DNA from: a virus
Length of the DNA: 43,581 nt
Strand: one strand, 5' to 3'
IMG/VR virus record: IMGVR_UViG_3300005337_000028
Coordinates: 1-43,581 of that record
In this document: piece by piece, positions 29,076 to 37,102 of the stretch
Position numbering within the stretch: position 1 is the first letter of the stretch
Layout of the letters: every line of letters begins with the position of its first letter
Position numbers and translations under genes: made by a program
Notes under the pieces: model-generated
Told to the model about the DNA's origin: nothing
What the model saw: only the letters and a program-made list of their open reading frames with translations
Databases searched by the model: none

Positions 29076-30757
29076 AAATCCCTCCCGTAGCCGAGCGCGA
29101 AGCATTTTATTGGGAATTGTGTACCCGATGCCTCGTTTCGCGCGGGATGCGGAAAGCGAACTACGAAACCCTGCGATCCTTCGCGCTTTTCGGCGTTGCG
29201 CCCGGCCAAGAGCCTGCCGCGTTCAACAAAATCGACTCCAGCATGGATACGCTCGCCGCGTTCCTGTTCGCCGCCGAAACCACGCGCTTCAGCATCAAAC
29301 TCGGCCCCGGCGTCAACAAAATGGAGGAAATGCCGAAGATTCCGCCGCTGAAAGAGCGCTTGAACGACCGTTGGCAGGATTCGAATGCCGATATGATCGT
29401 GTCATTGGCAGTCAAGGATTCGCTGACCTACGCGACCACGATTATCAAACTGATTCAGCGCGGTAAGGAAACCATGCCGTTCGTGATCGATCCCGGCAAT
29501 TTCGGCGTGCTGCGCGAGGACGTTAGCATGCTCGACCGTCAGGAGGCGTTCGTTCACGTTTTCATGACGACCAAAGATCAACTTGCACGGGATATCGACG
29601 CGCATCCGAACAAGGCGCAATTGCTGGAGCGTGTCAGCGCGAACCGTCACTCCGACGACGAGGCGGAACTACCAGCCAGCGTGCAGCGCATCATCACCAG
29701 TAGCGTTTCGCCTGATATTCAGGGCAATGTGACCGCGCCGCTGTCCGCGAATCTCGACTGGTACGTGCCGCGCACCGCCGAGGATTTGATCGAGCTTCAC
29801 GAACTTTGGGTGTGGGATGACGACGACAAGTCCACGCCCAAGGGCGGATGGCGCGTTGCCACGATTGCCGATCCAGGCGTCACGATTTACGACCGTAGCG
29901 CCGCAGAGTCGATGTTTCTGCCGGGCGACCATCCGTTCACGCAGATTTGCCCGAACCCCATGTCGGACTATTTCTGGGGCCGTAGCGAAGTCGAAAAACT
30001 CGTTAAGCTGCAAGGCGAGCGCGAACATCGCATGGGGCAGATTCACGAACTCATCAACCGGCAGGTTGACCCAGCGAAGGCGGCATCTGGCGTATGGGGC
30101 GCCGTGGATGAAAAGAATTCCGCGCTCCGGTCGCTAAACGCACTCGTTAGTGCTACCGACCCGATGGCGAAAATCACCGAATTCAAACCGATGGTGCCGC
30201 CAGACGCATGGGCAGACGTTCACGAAATCGATGCCATGTTTGATGAAACCATCGGTCTGTCGAACGTGCTGAAAGGTAAGGGCGAGGCCGGAGTACGAAG
30301 CAAGGGCCAAACAGATCGACTTGCGCAACTAGGTAGCTCTCGCGCAAAAAAACGCGCCTTGGTTATCGAGGACGCGCTGGAACGCATCGGCACGCAATAC
30401 CTGCGGCTCGATCAGCGTCATAACGCCGATCCGCTGCTAACCCAAGCCGACAAGCCGGAAAAGTTTATTGCCGCCCAGTTCACCACGGACTACATGGTGA
30501 AAGTCGATGCGCACAGCAGCAGCCCGGTATTCATAGAGGATCAGAAGAACGGCGCCTACGCCATGTTCGACCGTGGCGTGATCGACGGCGAAGCATTGTT
30601 GGAAGCCGAACAGCCGCAGAATTTGCAGGAACTCATCGCCAAGTGGAGGGTCATGCAGGCGCAGCGCGCGAAAGCCGCCGAGGAGGAGCGTGCTACCGAA
30701 GCGGCAGCGGCATTGCAAAAAGGAGCCGGTTCGGGTAATCTTTCCGTAGTAAAGTGA
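29072..30757 (+). CDS. Portal (head-tail connector) protein
   Basis: 561 aa, directly downstream of terminase in the usual place. Features of podophage portals: DPGNFGVLREDVSM, FTQICPNPMSDYFWGRSEVEKLVKLQGEREHRMGQI (the long helix region), LSNVLKGKGEAGVRSKGQ, and a helical Ala/Glu/Gln-rich C-terminus. A dodecameric ring of this protein would form the DNA channel of the head and bind terminase. Name of the exact family not certain, but length, position and pattern agree. Confidence 0.88.
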   Translation: MKIPPVAEREAFYWELCTRCLVSRGMRKANYETLRSFALFGVAPGQEPAAFNKIDSSMDTLAAFLFAAETTRFSIKLGPGVNKMEEMPKIPPLKERLNDRWQDSNADMIVSLAVKDSLTYATTIIKLIQRGKETMPFVIDPGNFGVLREDVSMLDRQEAFVHVFMTTKDQLARDIDAHPNKAQLLERVSANRHSDDEAELPASVQRIITSSVSPDIQGNVTAPLSANLDWYVPRTAEDLIELHELWVWDDDDKSTPKGGWRVATIADPGVTIYDRSAAESMFLPGDHPFTQICPNPMSDYFWGRSEVEKLVKLQGEREHRMGQIHELINRQVDPAKAASGVWGAVDEKNSALRSLNALVSATDPMAKITEFKPMVPPDAWADVHEIDAMFDETIGLSNVLKGKGEAGVRSKGQTDRLAQLGSSRAKKRALVIEDALERIGTQYLRLDQRHNADPLLTQADKPEKFIAAQFTTDYMVKVDAHSSSPVFIEDQKNGAYAMFDRGVIDGEALLEAEQPQNLQELIAKWRVMQAQRAKAAEEERATEAAAALQKGAGSGNLSVVK

Positions 30758-30783
30758 GCATTCACTAACGAAAGGAGACCATC

Positions 30784-30813
30784 ATGCGCATGGGCCGCAA
30801 AGGTCGTCGCTAA
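30784..30813 (+). CDS. Nine-residue basic peptide MRMGRKGRR
   Basis: AAAGGAG stands six bases before an ATG that opens a frame of nine codons ended by TAA. The Shine-Dalgarno is as good as those of true genes here. It lies between portal and the next cistron, just before two hairpins. It may be a leader-type peptide affecting transcription past the hairpins, or chance. Confidence 0.35.
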   Translation: MRMGRKGRR

Positions 30814-30817
30814 TTCC

Positions 30818-30862
30818 GTCCGGCTGACGACCGGACACCAACAGGGGCCGGAGTGCCCCTTT
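30818..30862 (+). terminator. Two hairpins, second one terminator-like
   Basis: GTCCGG (30818-30823) pairs with CCGGAC (30831-30836). Further on, AGGGGC (30843-30848) pairs with GCCCCT (30855-30860), followed by TTTACC. The second could act as a weak, partial terminator between portal and the following cassette. Confidence 0.45.
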
Positions 30863-30882
30863 ACCATTTCAGGGAGCGCCAC

Positions 30883-31179
30883 ATGGGTATCGCCGTATCT
30901 GAGGGGAAGAATTACACGCGGTTGACTGCCAGTGGAAACATTTCGTGTGGCGCGGGTCTCAAGGGCCAGTTCTTCGGAATCTTGCCTACACAGTCGAGCA
31001 ACGCAAATATTCTCATCACCGATTTGGGAAATATAGTGCAGGGCAATGCCGCCATCATCATGAATACGATGAATATGACTGCTGGGCAATTCGTGCCATC
31101 CCCGTGCTCCTTCACAACTGGGCTTGGCGTCACAATCGGCGGCACCTGCGACGTAACGGTGTACTGGACGCCGACCTAA
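30883..31179 (+). CDS. Small probable virion or fibre-associated protein
   Basis: 98 aa, AGGGAG before the ATG. Beta-rich, Gly/Thr/Asn-rich (GNISCGAGLKGQFFGILP, SNANILITDLGNIVQG, GVTIGGTCDVTVYWTPT). Two or three Cys. Such sequences occur as decoration or receptor-associated proteins in phages. It overlaps the first LamG-like gene by one base and opens the cassette between portal and scaffold genes. Confidence 0.68.
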   Translation: MGIAVSEGKNYTRLTASGNISCGAGLKGQFFGILPTQSSNANILITDLGNIVQGNAAIIMNTMNMTAGQFVPSPCSFTTGLGVTIGGTCDVTVYWTPT

Positions 31180-31841
31180 TGCTGCACAATTGGGCGCTGC
31201 GGCGTGCCGTATCTAGTGGAGGGGGTGGCCCTCCTTCGGCCAACCAAGTAGCTTGGTTTCGCAAAAACACCGGCATTGTAGGCGCTGGTTTTTGCAGCCA
31301 GTGGACTGACCAGAGCGGATTGAATCATCACCTACTGCAAGCAACAGGTGCAAATCAGCCCAGTATTCCAGGTGATGGAACGCTGTTGTTTGATGGCGTG
31401 ATTCAGTTTATGAAGTGCGCTGGTTTTACGCTGATACAGCCAGAGACAGTTTATTTGCGGTTCAAACAAGTGACTTGGACCAGCAACGATTTCGTATTTG
31501 ATGGGGACTCGACAGCTACTGGTGCCCTAGCGCAGCGTGGTTCCACCCCGGGCCTAGAAATTGTGGCTGCCAACTCCGTGGCAAACAACACTGGTGTTGC
31601 GGTAAATACCTATGCTTCCGTGGCTTGTGTGTTCAATGGCGCTAGCAGCCTGATCCAGGTGAACAACAATGCTCCCACCACTGGCGACATTGGTGCGGGC
31701 AACATGGGCGGTTTTACCCTAGGCGCGATCGGCGCAAATATCCTGTTTGCCAATATCCAAGTGGCCGAGGTGATCATCTACAATGTTGCGCATAACCAGG
31801 CCACGCGTGATGCGATCATTGCCTATCTGAACACTTTGTGA
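31179..31841 (+). CDS. LamG-like (concanavalin A-fold) protein, copy 1
   Basis: 220 aa. Matches the jelly-roll lectin pattern: WTDQSGLNHHLLQATGANQPSI, GTLLFDGVIQFM near residues 46-90, then repeated beta strands with FDGD, and the last strand VAEVIIYNVAHNQATRDAIIAYL typical of Laminin_G_3 ends. Such domains bind carbohydrate. It is clearly related to the protein at 32983. The ATG overlaps the previous stop (TAATG). Probably a virion surface or host-recognition protein, inferred. Confidence 0.8.
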   Translation: MLHNWALRRAVSSGGGGPPSANQVAWFRKNTGIVGAGFCSQWTDQSGLNHHLLQATGANQPSIPGDGTLLFDGVIQFMKCAGFTLIQPETVYLRFKQVTWTSNDFVFDGDSTATGALAQRGSTPGLEIVAANSVANNTGVAVNTYASVACVFNGASSLIQVNNNAPTTGDIGAGNMGGFTLGAIGANILFANIQVAEVIIYNVAHNQATRDAIIAYLNTL

Positions 31842-31848
31842 GGTTCCC

Positions 31849-32253
31849 ATGAAAAAATGGTTGCTCGCCATCCTCTTCTTTTGCTCCTTCTCGGTTGCAG
31901 CCCAGACTACCGGCCCACTCTACTGGCCAGACCAAGCAAGCGCCCAAGCAAACGCTGATGTTATTCACGCGTGGATGTATGCCAATGACGCCGATTACAA
32001 GGCAAGCGTCGATAGCGGCCAGACAGTACGCTGGGATGTGCCACACCAGACTTTCATCTTTGTTCCCACCCCGCCATTTCTTATTCCAGACCCAAACGAC
32101 AAGCGGTACTACATCAACATTTCTCCACGGTGCTGGGGCGCCCTGAACATAGAGCAACAAGACTGGGTAACTAGTGGCGGCCAGACTTTCCTACAGTGGG
32201 ATGACAAGACCCAGATCATGGCCGATGCATCAACCGGGCTACGCGATTACTAA
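31849..32253 (+). CDS. Secreted protein in the LamG cassette
   Basis: 134 aa with a clear Sec signal peptide: MKKWLLAILFFCSFSVAAQT, cleavage predicted after VAA or AAQ. The mature domain is about 115 residues, Trp/Asp/Gln-rich, without a known motif (WMYANDADYKASVDSGQTVRWD). GAGG precedes the ATG. Exported proteins are unusual among head genes; it would reach the periplasm or envelope of the infected cell. Confidence 0.75.
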   Translation: MKKWLLAILFFCSFSVAAQTTGPLYWPDQASAQANADVIHAWMYANDADYKASVDSGQTVRWDVPHQTFIFVPTPPFLIPDPNDKRYYINISPRCWGALNIEQQDWVTSGGQTFLQWDDKTQIMADASTGLRDY

Positions 32254-32268
32254 CCGAAGGGGTAGAAA

Positions 32269-32886
32269 ATGAAGAAAATCTTGGCAGTAGCCACTTTTTT
32301 TTGGCTTATTTCCATTAATGTAGTCTGTGCCCAAGGCACCAGAATATGGGACGTTACCTCGCGCGATCCAGCGCAGGCTACCGACCGTATTCCGATCATG
32401 CGCAGTACCAGCAGCAGCGGGTACATCACGCCTGATGGAATCGCGACGTACGCGGCATCGAGCGGCGCTATCGCCACGGCGCTTTCGAATAAGGCAAATA
32501 CGCCTACTATCAATGACTCTCCGGGGCGCTCGCTGGTCACGACAACGAGTTCGACTGGATTCCAGATCAGCGCGACTCGGGTATCTCGTGCCTGCTACGA
32601 GGGGTCATTTTCAACCACTTCAACCATCGGTGGCCCGGCGGCTGTCAGCGTATTCCTGGAAACCGCCGATACCAACAGCACGACTCCGGGGGATTGGACT
32701 ACCAAAGCGGTGCAGACCTACAGCAATACCATCACGCTGGCGGTAGTGCTAAATCAGGTGCAGTCAAACAACTGGACAATGTGCCGCGACATTCCCGCTG
32801 GGAAATTTGTACGGATTCGTTCCGGCTCGATTACCGGCACCGCTTCAGCCACGATCAATTCGACGCAGCAGGAATCCATATGGTAA
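32269..32886 (+). CDS. Secreted protein with tail-fibre-like C-terminal domain
   Basis: 205 aa. Begins with a Sec signal peptide (MKKILAVATFFWLISINVVC, cleavage after VCA). The mature part starts with a segment as in phage fibre shafts (DRIPIMRSTSSSGYITPDGI) and ends in a beta-rich domain (FQISATRVSRACYEGSFS, SVFLETADTN, SNTITLAVVLN, GKFVRIRSGSITGTASATI) that resembles the C-terminal domains of some tail fibre proteins. A signal peptide on such a protein is odd. The stop codon lies within the imperfect repeat that recurs at 33663. Confidence 0.75.
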   Translation: MKKILAVATFFWLISINVVCAQGTRIWDVTSRDPAQATDRIPIMRSTSSSGYITPDGIATYAASSGAIATALSNKANTPTINDSPGRSLVTTTSSTGFQISATRVSRACYEGSFSTTSTIGGPAAVSVFLETADTNSTTPGDWTTKAVQTYSNTITLAVVLNQVQSNNWTMCRDIPAGKFVRIRSGSITGTASATINSTQQESIW

Positions 32887-32922
32887 GTTAGTACCCACTA
32901 TGAATTTTCCGGCAACCCTGAT
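32883..32922. repeat. Imperfect direct repeat, copy 1
   Basis: Begins GTAAGTTAGTACCCACTATG, starting one base before the stop codon of the secreted-protein gene. It matches the segment at 33663 (GTAAGTTAGCGCCCACTATT) in roughly three quarters of positions, and the two copies bracket the second LamG gene. The -35/-10 elements seen in copy 2 are not preserved here. Confidence 0.65.
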
Positions 32923-32998
32923 ACCCTTGCTGGCAGTGTATGTGCCGCTCATACTTTTTTCCTGCTATTTGAGGGTCCAATCATGTCTACTGCCGTAG
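32900..32998 (+). CDS. Possible 32-aa hydrophobic peptide
   Basis: ATG at 32900 opens a 32-codon frame that is almost wholly hydrophobic (FPATLIPLLAVYVPLILFS), so it would be a single membrane span. There is no Shine-Dalgarno, and the end overlaps the next gene by 16 bases. It may be real or a by-product of the repeat copy it starts in. Confidence 0.25.
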   Translation: MNFPATLIPLLAVYVPLILFSCYLRVQSCLLP

Positions 32999-33666
32999 CT
33001 ACTCGCCGCATCGTGGGGAAATCGCATCCCCCATTTCAAAACATGATGGCGGCATGGTATCGGTATCGGTTGGGAGTGACAGCGGTAAATGGGGCGGCAT
33101 CGCGCTGGGAGGATGCGACCAATCAACTACGGCCACTGTTGCAAGCAACGGCTTCTGCGCGTCCAACCGTTCTCTCGGATGGTTCCCTGCTGTTCGATGG
33201 CTCGAACGACTACATGCAGGCGACATTTACGCTTAATCAGCCGTGTCTTATTGCATTGGCATATTCGCAAGTAACGTGGACTTCAGGGGATGTCATTTTC
33301 GACGGTTCAGCCGCCGATATGAAAGTCACCCAGACCAGCAGCAGCCCAACATTACAGGCGAACGCCGGTTCATCGCTTACTGCTGACAGTGCAATCGCCT
33401 TGAATGCCCGCGCGGTATCTGGTTTTTATGCAAGCGGCACCGCCTCTGCGTATGTTGCCTATGGTGGCGGGGCCAGATCACTGCAAACCGGCGATGCTGG
33501 CGCCAATAATCCAGGCGGTATCACCGTAGGAGCCGCACGTGCCGCAGCGAATTTTTCCAATATCATCGTTCGGGAGATTGTTGTCTATAGCGGCACGTTT
33601 ACCGGAGCGCAGCGATACATCATCAGCAAGTATCTGGCGCGTGTTGGGTCGGTGGGTGGAGTGTAA
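32983..33666 (+). CDS. LamG-like (concanavalin A-fold) protein, copy 2
   Basis: 227 aa; GAGGGTCC lies before the ATG. Paralogue of the 31179 gene: RWEDATNQLRPLLQATASARPTV, DGSLLFDGSNDYM, QVTWTSGDVIFDGS and a final IIVREIVVYSGTFTGAQRYI strand line up with copy 1. Carbohydrate-binding jelly-roll fold expected; likely virion-exposed. The two copies have diverged a lot outside the core, so the duplication is not recent, or they were acquired separately. Confidence 0.8.
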   Translation: MSTAVATRRIVGKSHPPFQNMMAAWYRYRLGVTAVNGAASRWEDATNQLRPLLQATASARPTVLSDGSLLFDGSNDYMQATFTLNQPCLIALAYSQVTWTSGDVIFDGSAADMKVTQTSSSPTLQANAGSSLTADSAIALNARAVSGFYASGTASAYVAYGGGARSLQTGDAGANNPGGITVGAARAAANFSNIIVREIVVYSGTFTGAQRYIISKYLARVGSVGGV

Positions 33667-33702
33667 GTTAGCGCCCACTATTGACTTTCCCAAAAACCTG
33701 TA
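33663..33702. repeat. Imperfect direct repeat, copy 2
   Basis: Begins GTAAGTTAGCGCCCACTATT, one base before the stop codon of the second LamG gene, and matches the segment at 32883. This copy contains a good promoter -35 box (TTGACT). The unit between the two copies, about 780 bases, is essentially the second LamG gene. Confidence 0.65.
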
Positions 33703-33708
33703 TATAGT
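33681..33708 (+). promoter_or_regulatory. Promoter candidate for the scaffold/capsid genes (leaderless)
   Basis: TTGACT at 33681-33686 and TATAGT at 33703-33708 with a 16-base spacer. The expected transcript start is at or next to the ATG at 33715, and no Shine-Dalgarno precedes that ATG, again predicting leaderless translation. It would boost scaffold and capsid expression. Confidence 0.6.
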
Positions 33709-33714
33709 CGCGCC

Positions 33715-34158
33715 ATGAGCATGCCTTCTGACCAACTAATGAGCCTTGTTGCGGGTGGACAGGGAACGATGGGAGCCGATGAGCCGGAACCCGGCATGGG
33801 CGGCGACCAAGGCGCGGCTCCGGCTGGCGCTCCGATGACCACGCCGCAGCCGAACGAGGGCGAGCAGCAGGAAGCGATGGTTGGTATCAGTCTCGCAATG
33901 GACTTGCTGGAAAAGTCGCTCCCCCCGTTTGGTGCCGAATCGAACGAAGGGCGCTCGATCATGGCGGCGCTTACTGGTCTGTCCAAGGTATTCGGTCAGC
34001 AGCGCGACTCCTCGAAAGAACTGATTCCCGCTGAACTCAAGGTTTTGATGCAAAAAGCCGGGATGCAATCCCCGGAACTGGCAGCAATGGGCGCTGGCGG
34101 CGCGCCCGGCGCTGGCGCTGGCGGTCCGCCGCCCGGCGCAATGCCGATGCCCGCGTAA
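33715..34158 (+). CDS. Head assembly protein, Gly/Pro/Met-rich (scaffold-associated)
   Basis: 147 aa. Flexible Gly/Pro/Ala-rich ends (EPEPGMGGDQGAAPAGAPM; GAPGAGAGGPPPGAMPMPA) flank a helical centre (EAMVGISLAMDLLEKSLPPF, MAALTGLSKVFGQQRDSSK). Position between portal and capsid and low complexity fit a scaffold or head-assembly helper. Translation probably starts leaderless at 33715; a second ATG follows two codons later. Not assigned to a family. Confidence 0.72.
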   Translation: MSMPSDQLMSLVAGGQGTMGADEPEPGMGGDQGAAPAGAPMTTPQPNEGEQQEAMVGISLAMDLLEKSLPPFGAESNEGRSIMAALTGLSKVFGQQRDSSKELIPAELKVLMQKAGMQSPELAAMGAGGAPGAGAGGPPPGAMPMPA

Positions 34159-34169
34159 AAGGAAACATC

Positions 34170-34355
34170 GTGACCACTCGCTACCTTGAACCGTCGAGCA
34201 AAGGCCGTCGCGGCGAACTCGACAACAGCAAAACGAACGGGCGCGTCGTCAATCCGCCCCGTTTCGCGGCCCTCGGCGGTCTGTCATCGGCCAAAAAGGC
34301 CGGCGCCATGACGAAAAACAGCATGTCGATCAAAAAACCGGGCGATACGCGCTAA
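34170..34355 (+). CDS. Small basic head-region protein
   Basis: 61 aa from a GTG with AAAGGAAA upstream. Strongly basic (KGRRGELDNSKTNGR, SAKKAGAMTKNSMSIKKPG). It might bind DNA or the acidic scaffold. Small basic proteins at this place are seen in related podophages; function unknown. Confidence 0.68.
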   Translation: MTTRYLEPSSKGRRGELDNSKTNGRVVNPPRFAALGGLSSAKKAGAMTKNSMSIKKPGDTR

Positions 34356-34357
34356 TC

Positions 34358-34891
34358 ATGGCCGATTCCCTCGAAGGTCTGGACGAAACCACGATCAAGG
34401 GGCTGGCGACACTCGCCAAGTCCCTGTCTGAGGACCCCAAAACCCGCCGTTCGTTTCAGGCGCTGCTCAAGCACCAGAATCCGAACCTGCCGATTCCCGA
34501 ACTCGACACCGAGCGCCGGACGGCGGAGTACCTGAAGCCGCATCTGGAGAAAATCGACTCCCTCGAAAAGAAACTCGCTGAGAAAAACAGCGTAGAGACG
34601 ATTCAGGGCAAGCGCGCGGCACTCAAGGAAAAGGGTTTCAGCGCAGAGGAAGTTGCTTCCATCGAAAAACTGATGATCGAAAAGCAGATTCCGTCGCACG
34701 ATACCGCTGCCGAGCATTACAGCATGTCGCAAAAGCTTGCGACTCCCACGCCCTCCACACTGATTCGCCAGAACACTCTCCCAGTCGCTGGCAAAGACGT
34801 GAAAGAGGCGGGCGGTATCCGCAAGTGGGCGCTGACCGAAGCGTACAAGGCTGCCGAGGATTTGAAGGCTGGCCGGGTAAAAATGCACTAA
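34358..34891 (+). CDS. Scaffolding-like protein
   Basis: 177 aa immediately before the major capsid gene. Mostly helical and charged, with a coiled-coil-like centre (YLKPHLEKIDSLEKKLAEKN) and a basic C-terminal helix (RKWALTEAYKAAEDLKAGRVKM), the usual make-up of phage scaffolding proteins that bind capsid subunits through their C-terminus. Assigned by position and composition. Confidence 0.75.
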   Translation: MADSLEGLDETTIKGLATLAKSLSEDPKTRRSFQALLKHQNPNLPIPELDTERRTAEYLKPHLEKIDSLEKKLAEKNSVETIQGKRAALKEKGFSAEEVASIEKLMIEKQIPSHDTAAEHYSMSQKLATPTPSTLIRQNTLPVAGKDVKEAGGIRKWALTEAYKAAEDLKAGRVKMH

Positions 34892-34912
34892 TCATCAAAC
34901 AGGGAGAGCATC

Positions 34913-35920
34913 ATGAGCGTTTTGGGCACCGGTATTATTCCCGGCGGGGCAATCGGGACCGAGTTGACGTACATCACTCGGCGCGCGTTCGTGCCCAAGA
35001 TGGTCGTCCAGATTTACAACAACACCCCGCTTCTGGGCAACCTGATCGGCAACAGTCAGCCAGCAATGGGCGGCGTGTCCTCGGTCAGTGTGCCGGTGCA
35101 GGGCGCTCCGTTCGTGACCGGACAATGGTCCGACTACAGCGGCGAGTTCAATCAGCCAGCCGTCCAGCAAGGGGCCTACCTCACCGAGCAAAACCTGAAA
35201 CTGCTCATCGTGCCGATCCCGTATCTCGGCATGGAAGGCATCGTGCAGGACGCGCATGCGGTTATCCCGCGCATCGAAGCGACCATGAACGACAGCACGA
35301 ACCAAATGTGTTCGCTCATGTCCACCGCGATCTACAACAACACCGCCGACACCAGCCAGTTCATCGGCCTGCCCGGTGCGATTGACGACGGCACCAACCT
35401 CGTCACATACGGGAATATCAACCGCACCACGAATACGTGGTGGAAGTCTACCGTCTACAACGCCGCCAACGTTGCGCCCACCCGCCAGAACGTCGCGCAG
35501 TACATCGCAGGCACCTACAAGGCGTCCGGAGAAATGCCGAACTTCGGCGTCTGCGGTGTCGGTACTTGGGCGTATCTGCAACAGGACTTCATCAACCAGG
35601 AAGATTACGTCATCACCCCCGGCAACGGGTTCGACGAATCCGAATCCGGCCCGCGCTCCAGCTTCCGCGCGCTGATGGTCTCCGGCGTGCCGATCTTCTG
35701 CGATCCGGACTGCCCGGAAGGTACGATGTACCTACTGAACACCAACTACATCAACCTGTACATTCACGAACAGGCGTCGTTTTCTTTCACCGGCTTCGAG
35801 TCCACCCTCCCGAACTGGCAGGTCGGTTACGTCGGCGCAGTCCTCACCGTTGCCGAAATGGTGAACGTCAAGCCGAAATCCTGCACGCGTATCGGCAGCT
35901 ACGCGTCCATTTCGCTGTAA
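34913..35920 (+). CDS. Major capsid protein
   Basis: 335 aa, strong AGGGAGAG site before the ATG. The sequence has the layout of an HK97-fold capsid protein: N-terminal arm (TELTYITRRAFVPKMVVQIYNNTPLLGNL), an extended loop (QGAPFVTGQWSDYSGEF), spine helix (AHAVIPRIEATMNDSTNQMCSLM), and the axial domain (GTYKASGEMPNFGVCGVGTWAYL, FRALMVSGVPIFCDPDCPEGTMYLLN). Coding bias is strong, as expected for the most abundant product. Scaffold before and head proteins after agree. Position is the main evidence for the name. Confidence 0.88.
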   Translation: MSVLGTGIIPGGAIGTELTYITRRAFVPKMVVQIYNNTPLLGNLIGNSQPAMGGVSSVSVPVQGAPFVTGQWSDYSGEFNQPAVQQGAYLTEQNLKLLIVPIPYLGMEGIVQDAHAVIPRIEATMNDSTNQMCSLMSTAIYNNTADTSQFIGLPGAIDDGTNLVTYGNINRTTNTWWKSTVYNAANVAPTRQNVAQYIAGTYKASGEMPNFGVCGVGTWAYLQQDFINQEDYVITPGNGFDESESGPRSSFRALMVSGVPIFCDPDCPEGTMYLLNTNYINLYIHEQASFSFTGFESTLPNWQVGYVGAVLTVAEMVNVKPKSCTRIGSYASISL

Positions 35921-35932
35921 GGGGAGAACGAC

Positions 35933-37087
35933 ATGGGTCTGAACCAAATCGGGTATCAGGGCGGCAACCAACTTCGCCCGAGCATCAACCTGCAACAGCC
36001 GGGCGGGGGTCCGAACCTGACCGCACGCATGAATACCTCGTTCCCGGTCACCCTGTTGGCCGCGCAGGCGTTCGTGCTGCCTGCGGGTCAGTATCAGGTG
36101 AACGTGGGGCGCTACACCGACCTGCAATGGTACGATACCGTGTCCCTGCGGTGGCGTACCTACAACACGCAGCCGGGCCAAGCGGCTACCGTGTCCAGCG
36201 ACGGGCAGAATTTCCGTATCGCCAATACGACCGGCACGGCTATAGGCGCAGTTATCACCAACGTCGGCGCGAACCTAACCAACGGTTACAACACTGTCAC
36301 CGTCACCCCATCGTCCGGAAACTCGACGTGGGGCACGCTGGTGGGCGGATCGGTCAATACCACTGTTACCGTGACCACTGGTGGCAATTTCTCGCTGCCT
36401 CCGATCATCGTATGGCAGCCCGGCGCAAACCAGAGTTCCCCGTACCTGCAACCGACGTTCACCTGCAACCTGAATTCTAACGGCACGATCAACACCGTGT
36501 CCGTGGTGTACGGCGGCGCGGGTCTGGCTTCGGCGGGTACCATCCAGGCTCTGAACCAGCCGGGTGACAACTTCCCGGGTGGCGCGAACATCAGCCTGAA
36601 CCAGACGCTGACGAACTCCGGCAACCTGACCGCGATGTGGCCGCTGACGATGGGCAACACCGGCCTTACCGCCGTGCCCACCTTCACGTTCTCGCCGACC
36701 GGCCCCGCAGCAACCGCCGTTATGAACTTCGTGGTGTCGAACTTCACCGTGACGACTGCGGGCGGCAATCTCGGTGTATCGCAACCCATCGCGATCAACA
36801 CCGCGAATGGTCTTGTCACCGCTACGCAGAACGCCGCGCTGACCGGTTCGGACTACGCGCAAGGTCTGGCGATGCCGCGTCCGGCGTGGATTACCGCGAA
36901 TTCCGGCGCGAACGCAAACGCGAACTCGAACGTCGGCACCGTGATTCAGGATGCGGGGTTCCACTTTCAGGCGGTGCCGGTGCTGTACGCCACTCCGGCG
37001 AACTCGAACGGCTCGATTGTTTCACTGCCGGTTCTGGCCGCGACTGTCGGCGGCATCACCGACACTACCTACCTGCAACCCGTCTAA
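35933..37087 (+). CDS. Head decoration/structural protein, Thr/Asn/Gly-rich
   Basis: 384 aa with GGGGAG before the ATG, 12 bases after the capsid gene. Beta-rich and low in charge, with long Thr/Val/Asn/Gly runs (NTTVTVTTGGNFSLPPI, NLTAMWPLTMGNTGL) and an Asn/Ala repeat near residue 325-335. Such proteins coat the capsid or join it in other podophages. No known family recognised; the role is inferred from position and composition. Confidence 0.75.
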   Translation: MGLNQIGYQGGNQLRPSINLQQPGGGPNLTARMNTSFPVTLLAAQAFVLPAGQYQVNVGRYTDLQWYDTVSLRWRTYNTQPGQAATVSSDGQNFRIANTTGTAIGAVITNVGANLTNGYNTVTVTPSSGNSTWGTLVGGSVNTTVTVTTGGNFSLPPIIVWQPGANQSSPYLQPTFTCNLNSNGTINTVSVVYGGAGLASAGTIQALNQPGDNFPGGANISLNQTLTNSGNLTAMWPLTMGNTGLTAVPTFTFSPTGPAATAVMNFVVSNFTVTTAGGNLGVSQPIAINTANGLVTATQNAALTGSDYAQGLAMPRPAWITANSGANANANSNVGTVIQDAGFHFQAVPVLYATPANSNGSIVSLPVLAATVGGITDTTYLQPV

Positions 37088-37102
37088 CCCAGAGGACGAG
37101 CC

